Below are positions 1-6,731 of a DNA stretch of 17,035 bases, piece after piece. Numbering within the stretch: position 1 is the stretch's first letter; each line of letters begins with the position of its first letter. The notes under the pieces are model-generated. The model worked only from the letters and a program-made list of their open reading frames with translations, had not been told where the DNA came from and did no database searches. The position numbers and the translations under genes are program-made. This DNA is from DATEMK01 sp035275625 (lineage in GTDB: Bacteria; Bacteroidota; Bacteroidia; AKYH767-A; OLB10): NCBI GenBank assembly GCA_035275625.1, contig DATEMK010000056.1, forward strand, positions 1 through 17,035, read 5' to 3'.

Positions 1-78
1 TTTGTTGAACTAACTAATGCCTGCCTGCCGGACAGGCAGGGAAAAGAAAAAGACGTGAAGAAATTTGTAAAAGAATAA
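1..78 (+). CDS. C-terminal end of a T9SS-sorted secreted protein (5' part outside window)
   Basis: Reading from base 1, the frame is open for 25 codons and stops at TAA 76-78. It starts FVELTN and ends GKEKDVKKFVKE. This matches the end of the type A T9SS sorting domain of the next gene (FVELSY, then GKQKAVKKFLKE), so the two proteins are adjacent paralogues at least in this domain. In that domain the last beta strand and basic tail direct export across the outer membrane by the Por/T9SS machinery (known for the family). Seven extra residues (ACLPDRQ region) are encoded by a palindromic 21-bp insertion, described separately. Only the tail is visible, so the passenger domain is unknown. The following gene begins 47 bases after the stop. 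Confidence 0.8.
   Translation, partial: FVELTNACLPDRQGKEKDVKKFVKE
20..40. repeat. 21-bp GC-rich palindromic element inside a coding region
   Basis: The arms CCTGCCTG (20-27) and CAGGCAGG (33-40) are perfect reverse complements around a 5-base loop, CCGGA. Deleting exactly these 21 bases keeps the frame and makes the encoded tail align residue for residue, without gaps, with the neighbouring paralogue. The boundaries are ambiguous by one G. Its GC richness contrasts with the AT-rich surroundings. It looks like a dispersed palindromic repeat (REP/MITE-like) that landed in frame; the class is inference. Confidence 0.75.
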
Positions 79-125
79 TCATCAATTTAACTATTAAACA
101 ATTAACCATAAAAACTTCTTAACTC

Positions 126-1316
126 ATGAAAAAACTATTTACACTCTTTATTGCATTTCACTTAACGTTTACCGCTTATCAGGCTAAAGCCGATTACTGG
201 ACACAGAAGGCGGATTTTGCGGGAGGAGATCGCAAAATGATGGTCGGGTTTTCCATTGGCACAAAAGGATATTTGGGAACCGGATATAGCACCACCGATC
301 ATAATGATTTATGGGAATGGGACCAGGCAACTAATATATGGACTCAAAAAGCTACTCTGCCCGGTGCCGTAAGGCGTTTGGCAGTGAGATTTTCAATAGG
401 CGCGAAAGGATACATAGGAACCGGCTATAATGGTATATATCTGAACGACTTATGGGAGTGGGATCAGGCAACCAATTCGTGGATGCAAAAAGCAAACATG
501 GGCGCCAGCCTGAGCCATGCAGTAGCTCTTGTTATAGGCACCAAAGCTTATGTTGCCACAGGTTACGATGGCACACAGAAAGCTGATTTATGGGAATGGG
601 ATCAGGCTACTGATACATGGTCACAGAAAACACCCTTGCCGGGACCGCCACGAGCCGGTGCATCAGGTTTTGCCATGGGAAACAAAATTTATGTTGCTAA
701 TGGAGATGGCGGTGTCTTTGATCTCTGGGAATGGAATCAGCTTAGCGACTCGTGGACACAAAAAGCAAATTTTGGAGGTAATCCTGTTTACATGTCCCGT
801 GGATTTAACATCGGCAACTGGGGATGTACCGGTACAGGAACCGTTGCATCCGGATATACAGCTGATTTCTGGCTTTGGGACCAGGCGTCAGATACATGGA
901 TTCAAAAAGCCATGGTGGGAGGGCCTGGAAGGAGCTACGCCAGTTCATTTTCAATTGGCAATAACGGGTACATCGGAACCGGAGGCTCCTCAAGTGCGGT
1001 TAATATTTCGGATTTTTGGGAATACACTGCTGACAGCACAACAGATATTGAAGAACAATTTACCAATTTCAATTTACAATTTACAATTACACCTAATCCT
1101 GCAAAAGATTTTATAACCATTGATATTCCAAATCTTCAGGATTCAAAATATATAACCATCACCGGTGCACAAGGCAAAAAGGTTTATGAAAAACCCCTGA
1201 CCCCTAAAGGGGAACCCACCATTAATATTCCACTCTTAAAATTAAGCGCAGGGGTTTACTTTGTTGAACTGTCATATGGAAAACAAAAAGCAGTAAAGAA
1301 GTTTTTGAAAGAATAA
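126..1316 (+). CDS. Secreted kelch-repeat protein with type A T9SS sorting domain
   Basis: The 396-residue protein has a signal peptide (about residues 1-22, hydrophobic core, AKA before the cut). Six kelch-like repeats of 45-48 residues follow, each opening with W-x-Q-K (W25, W72, W119, W165, W210, W258) and carrying a G-Y-x-G-T-G-Y core and a D-L-W-E-W-D-Q-A-T closing strand. Six repeats fit a six-bladed propeller, with residues 296-302 (DFWEY) able to close the last blade. A linker leads to a type A T9SS sorting domain (about 321-396) starting TPNPAKDF and ending in a basic KKFLKE tail. The product should therefore be exported by T9SS and released or anchored at the surface. The binding partner cannot be told from sequence; kelch propellers usually bind protein or glycan. 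No TAnnTTTG box is visible in the 47 bases upstream, so it may be co-transcribed with the preceding paralogue. Confidence 0.9.
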   Translation: MKKLFTLFIAFHLTFTAYQAKADYWTQKADFAGGDRKMMVGFSIGTKGYLGTGYSTTDHNDLWEWDQATNIWTQKATLPGAVRRLAVRFSIGAKGYIGTGYNGIYLNDLWEWDQATNSWMQKANMGASLSHAVALVIGTKAYVATGYDGTQKADLWEWDQATDTWSQKTPLPGPPRAGASGFAMGNKIYVANGDGGVFDLWEWNQLSDSWTQKANFGGNPVYMSRGFNIGNWGCTGTGTVASGYTADFWLWDQASDTWIQKAMVGGPGRSYASSFSIGNNGYIGTGGSSSAVNISDFWEYTADSTTDIEEQFTNFNLQFTITPNPAKDFITIDIPNLQDSKYITITGAQGKKVYEKPLTPKGEPTINIPLLKLSAGVYFVELSYGKQKAVKKFLKE

Positions 1317-1329
1317 CGCTGAATCCGTT

Positions 1330-1368
1330 ATTCGTAAATTCGTAACGATTCGTTATTCGTACTTCGTA
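1330..1368 (+). repeat. ATTCGTA-type repeat array upstream of purF
   Basis: About five imperfect copies of ATTCGTA occur in the short space between the kelch gene and purF. They include ATTCGTAAATTCGTAA (1330-1345), which recurs exactly at 3390-3405 before mreC. The last copy runs into the TATCTTTG box. Similar copies precede the nuclease gene at 14026. Function unknown. Confidence 0.6.
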
Positions 1369-1374
1369 TCTTTG
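1367..1374 (+). promoter_or_regulatory. Bacteroidota-type -7 promoter box TATCTTTG for purF
   Basis: TATCTTTG matches the TAnnTTTG consensus of the Bacteroidota primary sigma factor exactly. Only four bases (CACC) separate it from the ATG at 1379. Transcription normally starts a few bases after this box, so the mRNA would have almost no leader. No clear TTG -33 element is visible 17-23 bases upstream. Confidence 0.55.
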
Positions 1375-1378
1375 CACC

Positions 1379-3280
1379 ATGTCCGATATCATCAGGCACG
1401 AGTGCGGAATTGCAGTAATAAGATTGCTCAAACCCCTGCCTTATTACCAGGAAAAATACGGAACAGCCCTTTACGGGATCAACAAGCTGTACCTGCTCAT
1501 GGAAAAGCAGCACAACCGCGGGCAGGACGGAGCCGGAGTGGCAAACATTAAATTAAACACCGATCCCGGAACCCCTTACATTTCACAGCATCGTTCCATT
1601 TCAAAGCAGGCTATCCAGGAAATTTTTGAAAAGATCAACCATCCCTTAATTGATCTGCAAAAGCGTGATCCTGAAAAGCTGAATGATGCGGAATTTCTGA
1701 AAAGGCATTTTGCCTTTACCGGTGAATTGTTTCTCGGCCATCTTCGTTACGCGACTTATGGAAAAAGCGGACTGGAAAATTGCCACCCGATCATGAGGCA
1801 AAACAACTGGAAGTCGCGCAACCTGGTTATTGCCGGGAATTTTAATCTTACCAATGTCAGTGAGCTGCTCGAACAGCTGGTTGATCTCGGTCAGCATCCC
1901 AAAGAAAAATCTGATACCGTGACAGTGCTTGAAAAGATCGGGCATTTCTTAGATGAGGAAAATGAATTGCTGTTCCGGAAGTTCAAGCAGGAAGGATTAA
2001 GCAATAAAGAAATTTCAGAACAGATTGCACAGGAGCTTGACATCAGGCGCATACTTATGCGTGCTGCAAAAAACTGGGATGGCGGTTACACGATTGCAGG
2101 AATGATCGGGCATGGTGACGCATTCGTAATGCGTGATCCGAATGGAATTCGTCCTGCTTATTTTTATGCTGATGATGAAATTGCTGTAGTAGCATCGGAA
2201 CGTCCCGCCATACAAACAGCATTTAATCTTCCGGTGGAGGCGATCCATGAAATTTCTCCCGGTCATGCGCTGGTAATAAAGAAAGACGGAAAAGTGAGCG
2301 AAGAAAAATTCCGCGAACCGCTTGAAAAAAAATCCTGCTCGTTTGAGCGCATTTATTTTTCAAGAGGAAGCGATGTGGATATTTATAAAGAGCGAAAAGA
2401 ATTGGGAAGATTGCTTTGCCCGGCTATTCTTGAAACGGTGGATTATGATCTGAAGAATACTGTTTTTTCATTTATTCCCAATACGGCAGAAGTTGCTTTT
2501 TACGGAATGGTAAAAGGCATGGAAGATTATCTGCGCGATGTGAAGAAGAAAAAAATAGTAAAAGCGGGAAATGCGCTTACCGAAGAACAATTGGATGATA
2601 TACTTTCCATAAAACCACGCATAGAAAAAATCGCCATCAAAGATGCAAAGCTGCGTACATTTATTACGGATGACATTCATCGTGATGAACTGGTTGCACA
2701 CGTATATGATATAACGTATGGAACCATCCGAAAAGGAATTGACAGTCTGGTGGTGATTGATGACTCAATAGTAAGAGGAACCACTTTGAAGAAAAGCATT
2801 ATCAAAATGCTGGATCGTTTAGGCCCCAAAAAGATTGTAGTGGTTTCTTCTGCTCCTCAAATCCGTTATCCCGATTGTTACGGAATAGATATGGCAAAGC
2901 TCGGTGACTTTGTTGCATTCAATGCTGCCATTCAATTATTAGAGGAAAATAACCTTGATCATATTATTGATGAAGTTTATCACAAATGCCTCGATGAACT
3001 GAAAACTTCTTCATCCTACATAAAAAATCATGTTAAAGAAATTTATAAGCCATTTACAGCTGAACAAATTTCCGGCAAGGTTGCACAAATCATCAAGACA
3101 AAAGAAATACACGCGGAAGTAGAAGTTATTTTTCAGAAGATTGAGGGCCTTCATTCCGCCTGTCCCGGTCATACCGGTGACTGGTATTTTTCAGGCGACT
3201 ACCCCACTCCCGGAGGAAACAAAGTGGCTTGCCGCTCTTTTGTAAATTATATGGAAGGATTAAATCAAAGAGCATATTGA
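1379..3280 (+). CDS. purF: Amidophosphoribosyltransferase, long Bacteroidota type (PurF)
   Basis: This enzyme makes 5-phosphoribosylamine from PRPP and glutamine, the first committed step of purine synthesis. The N-terminal class II glutamine amidotransferase domain (about 9-300) has C9 in HECGIAVI as presumed nucleophile after removal of an 8-residue propeptide. It also shows GHLRYATYG (120-128), AGNFNLTN (152-159) and RDPNGIRP (252-259). The phosphoribosyltransferase domain shows YFSRGSDVDIY (326-336), the PRPP loop VVIDDSIVRGTT (458-469) and SAPQIRYPDCYGIDM (491-505). At 633 residues it is well above the usual 460-520; the extra length lies around 57-115, 190-225, 385-430 and the C-terminus. 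The C-terminal CPGHTGDWYFSGDY segment is not part of the classical enzyme. The start is set by the promoter only 4 bases upstream. The family call is firm. Whether it is the cell's main PurF or a second paralogue cannot be judged here. Confidence 0.85.
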   Translation: MSDIIRHECGIAVIRLLKPLPYYQEKYGTALYGINKLYLLMEKQHNRGQDGAGVANIKLNTDPGTPYISQHRSISKQAIQEIFEKINHPLIDLQKRDPEKLNDAEFLKRHFAFTGELFLGHLRYATYGKSGLENCHPIMRQNNWKSRNLVIAGNFNLTNVSELLEQLVDLGQHPKEKSDTVTVLEKIGHFLDEENELLFRKFKQEGLSNKEISEQIAQELDIRRILMRAAKNWDGGYTIAGMIGHGDAFVMRDPNGIRPAYFYADDEIAVVASERPAIQTAFNLPVEAIHEISPGHALVIKKDGKVSEEKFREPLEKKSCSFERIYFSRGSDVDIYKERKELGRLLCPAILETVDYDLKNTVFSFIPNTAEVAFYGMVKGMEDYLRDVKKKKIVKAGNALTEEQLDDILSIKPRIEKIAIKDAKLRTFITDDIHRDELVAHVYDITYGTIRKGIDSLVVIDDSIVRGTTLKKSIIKMLDRLGPKKIVVVSSAPQIRYPDCYGIDMAKLGDFVAFNAAIQLLEENNLDHIIDEVYHKCLDELKTSSSYIKNHVKEIYKPFTAEQISGKVAQIIKTKEIHAEVEVIFQKIEGLHSACPGHTGDWYFSGDYPTPGGNKVACRSFVNYMEGLNQRAY

Positions 3281-3389
3281 ATTTTTCAGATTAATTAAAC
3301 TTTCATTGTTTATATCCTTATTATTTTTTCAAAAAAACACTTTTGCAATTCATTTATCTTTACCGCAGCTGCAAAAAACTCTGTTTGTA

Positions 3390-3405
3390 ATTCGTAAATT
3401 CGTAA
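3390..3405 (+). repeat. ATTCGTA double repeat upstream of mreC
   Basis: ATTCGTAAATTCGTAA is identical over 16 bases to the copy at 1330-1345. A further ATATTCGTAG follows the palindrome at 3425-3434, so the palindrome splits the array. Confidence 0.6.
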
Positions 3406-3423
3406 TCCCGATAGCTATCGGGA
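3406..3423. repeat. 18-bp perfect palindrome in front of mreC
   Basis: TCCCGATAGCTATCGGGA is perfectly self-complementary. It sits 11 bases upstream of the mreC start, within the ATTCGTA array. As RNA it could fold into a short hairpin next to the ribosome entry site; as DNA it could be a protein-binding site or a dispersed palindromic repeat. A shortened relative lies at 13231-13245. Confidence 0.7.
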
Positions 3424-3434
3424 CATATTCGTAG

Positions 3435-4271
3435 ATGAAGAATCTCTTCTTGTTTTTATACCGGAATAATTATACAATTATTTTTATCCTTATCGAAATT
3501 CTTTGCCTGACCCTGATCATACGCAACAATAATTTTCAGAATGCATCAGCCTTTAATTCATCCAATAAAATTGTGGGAGCCGTGATGGAGGTGGTCAATT
3601 ATGTGAATGAATACATTGATCTGAAAGCGACCAATAAGAATGTTGTACAGGAAAATGCCCGGCTTCGCTCCCTGCTTCCTGATGCTTATTACGAAAGCAA
3701 CATCTTAAAAAATACGGTGAACGATACACTCAGGCATAAGCAATATTCTTTTTTTGTGGCAAAAGTGATTAATAACTCCATGACAAGACGCAATAATTAT
3801 CTTACGCTTGATAAAGGCGCCTTGCAGGGAGTGAAGCCTGAAATGGGAGTTATTACGAGCCAGGGAGTGGTGGGCATTGTAAAAAATGTTTCCTGGCATT
3901 ATTGCACCGTCATGTCAATGCTTCATAAAGATATGCGCATCAGCGCCAAGTTTAAGAACAATAATTATTTCGGGTCCCTTGCATGGGAAGGATCGGATCC
4001 TACCATTGCAGTGCTTAAGGATATTGCCAAGCATGTTGTTTTCCAAAAAGGCGATACCGTGGTGACCACGAGTTACTCGGCAGTCTTTCCCGAAAATATT
4101 TTAATAGGAACTGTAGCAGGCGCTGACATAAAACCAGGAGAAAATTTTTATAGCATTCAAATTAAATTGTCCACCAACTTCAGCAATCTCACTTATGTTT
4201 ACGTGGTGGATAACATGCTCAAATCCGAGCAAAGGAAACTGGAAGATGAAACGGTAAACAATGATCACTGA
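3435..4271 (+). CDS. mreC: Rod shape-determining protein MreC
   Basis: MreC is the periplasmic scaffold of the elongasome, which activates PBP2-RodA for lateral-wall peptidoglycan synthesis (known). The 278-residue product has a short cytoplasmic N-terminus and one membrane segment (about 12-29). A predicted coiled coil with ENARLRSLL follows (about 60-84). The MreC double beta-barrel domain spans about 108-268, with the typical pattern of LDKGALQGVKPEMGVI, QGVVGIV and the FPENILIGTV strand. It opens the mreC-mreD-mrdA-rodA cluster and overlaps mreD by 11 bases, so translation is probably coupled. mreB, often directly upstream in Bacteroidota, is not here; purF is its neighbour instead. The ATG at 3435 gives the full membrane anchor and is the natural start. 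Confidence 0.95.
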   Translation: MKNLFLFLYRNNYTIIFILIEILCLTLIIRNNNFQNASAFNSSNKIVGAVMEVVNYVNEYIDLKATNKNVVQENARLRSLLPDAYYESNILKNTVNDTLRHKQYSFFVAKVINNSMTRRNNYLTLDKGALQGVKPEMGVITSQGVVGIVKNVSWHYCTVMSMLHKDMRISAKFKNNNYFGSLAWEGSDPTIAVLKDIAKHVVFQKGDTVVTTSYSAVFPENILIGTVAGADIKPGENFYSIQIKLSTNFSNLTYVYVVDNMLKSEQRKLEDETVNNDH

Positions 4272-4779
4272 TATTCTCATATTATTATTGCGCTTTATCG
4301 CATTGGTTGGCTTGCAGGTAACCATCCTGAATAACATTCAGCTTAGCGGCTATATCAATCCTTATTTATATGTGCTGTTTATCCTGCTCTTGCCTGTAAA
4401 GTTTCCTAAAATCCCAGCCATGGTTTTTGCATTTTTTATCGGGCTGACGATTGATATGTTTACGAACACCATGGGTATCCATGCGGGAGCTTCGGTATTC
4501 ATGGCTTACGCACGGCCTGTTGTTTTAAAAATATTTTCGCCCCGTGACGGTTATGAAACAGATGCCACACCTAATATCAAAGATCTTGGTTTGCAATGGT
4601 GGCTGGCTTACTCTTCGGTGCTGGTTTTGATTCATCACTTTGCATTGTTTTACCTGGAGGCTTTTCGCCTGAGCGAGTTTTTTAGCACCTTCATGCGTGT
4701 ATTGCTAAGCGGAGCTTCCACATTAATTTTAATTCTTATTACCCAATTTTTATTTGGTAAATCGAAAAAGGAAAGATGA
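4261..4779 (+). CDS. mreD: Rod shape-determining membrane protein MreD
   Basis: This 172-residue, very hydrophobic protein has about five membrane segments, consistent with MreD (E. coli about 162 residues). MreD is an inner-membrane elongasome component that works with MreC to control PBP2-RodA. Seen in sequence: N-terminal LLRFIALVGLQVTILNNIQ, then YINPYLYVLFILLLP and FIGLTIDMFTNTMGIHAG, the last resembling the conserved loop-helix region of the family. Primary sequence conservation in MreD is weak, so position between mreC and mrdA is a large part of the evidence. The start overlaps the mreC stop by 11 bases, and its stop shares ATGA with the mrdA start, both typical of coupled translation. 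Residues 95-108 form a charged loop (DGYETDATPNIKD). Confidence 0.92.
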   Translation: MITDILILLLRFIALVGLQVTILNNIQLSGYINPYLYVLFILLLPVKFPKIPAMVFAFFIGLTIDMFTNTMGIHAGASVFMAYARPVVLKIFSPRDGYETDATPNIKDLGLQWWLAYSSVLVLIHHFALFYLEAFRLSEFFSTFMRVLLSGASTLILILITQFLFGKSKKER

Positions 4780-6710
4780 ATTACTCACCATCCAACCAGC
4801 GATGGGTCATACTTGGTATTTTTACCATTGTTCTTCTCATTTACCTGATGAGGCTTTTTTACATCCAGGTGATTGAAGAGAGCTACAAAGCGTCTGCTGA
4901 AAACAATGTTTTGCGTTATGTAACGGAATATCCTGCCCGGGGACTTATTTACGACCGCAAAGGAAAACTCATTGTTTACAATGAAGCCGTATATGATCTT
5001 ATGGTTACTCCAAAGCAGGTAAAAAATTTAGACACAGTTGAGTTTTGCACTCTTTTAGGAATCACAAAAGTTGATTTTATAAGAAAGATGATTAAAGCAA
5101 GACAGTTTTCACCCGTCAAAAGTTCCATTTTTGAAAAGCAAATCTCTGCAGAGAACTATGCAACATTCCAGGAAAAGCTGTATAAATTCAACGGCTTTTA
5201 CGTACTGCCGCGAACGTTGCGTAAATATCCCTCAAAAGTCGCTGCACATGCTTTAGGTTATATAGGCGAAGCGGATGAACGAACAATTGCCAAAGATGCT
5301 TCTTACCAGATGGGAGATTATATCGGCATCAGCGGTATTGAGCAATCCTATGAAAAAGAATTAAGGGGAAAGCGCGGATTGCGCGTGATGATGGTGGATG
5401 TTTTTAACCGCGAAAAAGGAAGTTTCCAGGATGGAAAATTTGATTCGGCTGCTGTTGCAGGATTGAATTTGACTTCCACTTTGGATGACGGCTTGCAGGA
5501 TTACGCAGAAAAACTTTTGCAAAATAAAGCAGGAACCATTGTAGCCATTGAACCGGAAACCGGAGAGATCCTTGCCATGGCAAGCTGTCCTTCTTACGAC
5601 CCGAACCTATTGGTAGGACGGGTGCGATCTAAAAATTACGGAATGCTTTTATCGCAGCCCAATAATATTTTGTTTAACCGTGCTTTGCAATCCTATTATC
5701 CTCCCGGCTCAACGTTCAAACCTGTTGAAGCGCTTATCGGTCAGCAGGAAGGAGTTTTGTTTAATCATACCTCTTTTTATTGCCCCGGAGCATTTATACT
5801 TGGCGGACTTCGTGTGAAATGCGATGCAACGCATGGATCCATTAGCCTGCTGCCGGCAATTCAACATTCATGTAATACTTATTTCTGTCACACGTTCAGG
5901 GCAATAACAGATCAGCGAAAATTTAAAAACTTTAATGAGGCATTTGAAAACTGGAGGAAGCATGTACTGTCATTTGGTATTGGAATAAAGCTGGATATTG
6001 ATCTTCCTCATGTGCTGAGCGGTAATGTGCCGACTATAAAATATTACGATAAATATTTCGGAGCGGGAAGATGGAAATCATCTACGATTATTTCACTTTC
6101 TATTGGCCAGGGTGAATTGGGAGTGAATCCTCTTCAGCTTGCAAATATTTCAGCTACCATTGCTAACAGGGGATATTATTACACGCCTCATATTATTAAA
6201 TATATTGGCGATAATAAAATGCAGTACAAAAAATACATTACAAAAAATTATACTACGGTTGATTCAAAATATTTTGAGATCGTAGTGGAGGGGATGGCAA
6301 ATGTGGTGGAAGCAGGAACTGCGGCAGCATCGCGGCTGAAGAACATAATTATCTGCGGTAAAACAGGCACCGCACAAAATCCAAACGGACCCGACAACTC
6401 GCTATTCATTGCTTTTGCGCCAAAAGAAAATCCGAAAATCGCCATAGCGGTCGTCATTGAAAAAGGAGGATGGGGGGCACGATGGGCAGCGCCCATGGCA
6501 AGCCTGCTCATTGAAAAATATCTTACTGACAGCATCAGTCGTCCCGATGTGGAAAAGCGAATGTTTGAAGGTAATTTACTTTCACTTTATGAAACTGACT
6601 GGAAGAAAGATTCCATTGCAAAAAAACAAATTGCAAAAAAAGATTCTCTGATGAATACTCAAAAAATAAAAAAGGATTCAGCCGGTGCAATCTTAAACCT
6701 TAAACCTTAA
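4776..6710 (+). CDS. mrdA: Penicillin-binding protein 2, elongation-specific transpeptidase
   Basis: PBP2 cross-links new lateral-wall peptidoglycan with RodA. Seen: an N-terminal membrane anchor (about 10-30), a pedestal/dimerisation domain with EYPARGLIYDRKGK (about 51-64), and GISGIEQSYEKELRGK (about 188-203). The transpeptidase motifs are S312-T-F-K (PPGSTFKP), S365-C-N and K529-T-G (CGKTGTAQNP), in the expected order and spacing, so the enzyme should be active and beta-lactam-sensitive. Length 644 is normal. The last 39 residues are a polar tail with three KKDS copies (610-613, 621-624, 632-635), and the final residues LNLKP are encoded by a 7-bp tandem repeat. The start overlaps the mreD stop as ATGA. 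rodA follows after 21 bases. Confidence 0.95.
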   Translation: MNYSPSNQRWVILGIFTIVLLIYLMRLFYIQVIEESYKASAENNVLRYVTEYPARGLIYDRKGKLIVYNEAVYDLMVTPKQVKNLDTVEFCTLLGITKVDFIRKMIKARQFSPVKSSIFEKQISAENYATFQEKLYKFNGFYVLPRTLRKYPSKVAAHALGYIGEADERTIAKDASYQMGDYIGISGIEQSYEKELRGKRGLRVMMVDVFNREKGSFQDGKFDSAAVAGLNLTSTLDDGLQDYAEKLLQNKAGTIVAIEPETGEILAMASCPSYDPNLLVGRVRSKNYGMLLSQPNNILFNRALQSYYPPGSTFKPVEALIGQQEGVLFNHTSFYCPGAFILGGLRVKCDATHGSISLLPAIQHSCNTYFCHTFRAITDQRKFKNFNEAFENWRKHVLSFGIGIKLDIDLPHVLSGNVPTIKYYDKYFGAGRWKSSTIISLSIGQGELGVNPLQLANISATIANRGYYYTPHIIKYIGDNKMQYKKYITKNYTTVDSKYFEIVVEGMANVVEAGTAAASRLKNIIICGKTGTAQNPNGPDNSLFIAFAPKENPKIAIAVVIEKGGWGARWAAPMASLLIEKYLTDSISRPDVEKRMFEGNLLSLYETDWKKDSIAKKQIAKKDSLMNTQKIKKDSAGAILNLKP

Positions 6711-6726
6711 ACTTTAAACTTTAAAC
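6692..6726 (+). repeat. Five tandem copies of a 7-bp repeat, YTTAAAC
   Basis: CTTAAAC occurs three times (6692-6712), followed by TTTAAAC twice (6713-6726), with no spacer. The array spans the last codons and the TAA stop of mrdA and most of the gap to rodA. A 7-base unit changes reading phase at each copy, so copy number would alter the mrdA C-terminus and the stop position as well as the spacing to rodA. Confidence 0.8.
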
Positions 6727-6731
6727 CCCAG

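Larger units (their letters stand above)
3281..3434 (+). promoter_or_regulatory. AT-rich intergenic/leader region before the mre-mrd cluster
   Basis: This 154-base gap carries no gene. It holds a near-consensus -7 box TATCTTTA at 3355-3362 (last base differs from TAnnTTTG), then two ATTCGTA copies and an 18-bp perfect palindrome ending 11 bases before the mreC ATG. If the box is used, the palindrome lies in the 5' leader. No Shine-Dalgarno sequence is seen. A T-run/A-run (about 3324-3337) could be a weak AT hairpin after purF. Confidence 0.35.

Noticed and set aside
300..910. DNA tandem repeats with GGGA(A/G)TGGGA(C/T)CAGGC
   Set aside because: They are the codons of the kelch blade motif LWEWDQA and are explained by the protein repeat, not by a separate DNA element.
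550..1116. 188-residue open frame inside the kelch gene on the same strand
   Set aside because: It is a +1-frame shadow of the repeat-rich kelch gene, with no signal peptide or recognised domain and no start signal.
1646..1945. 99-residue minus-strand frame inside purF
   Set aside because: The overlapping sense frame carries conserved purF motifs; the antisense product resembles nothing and has no promoter.
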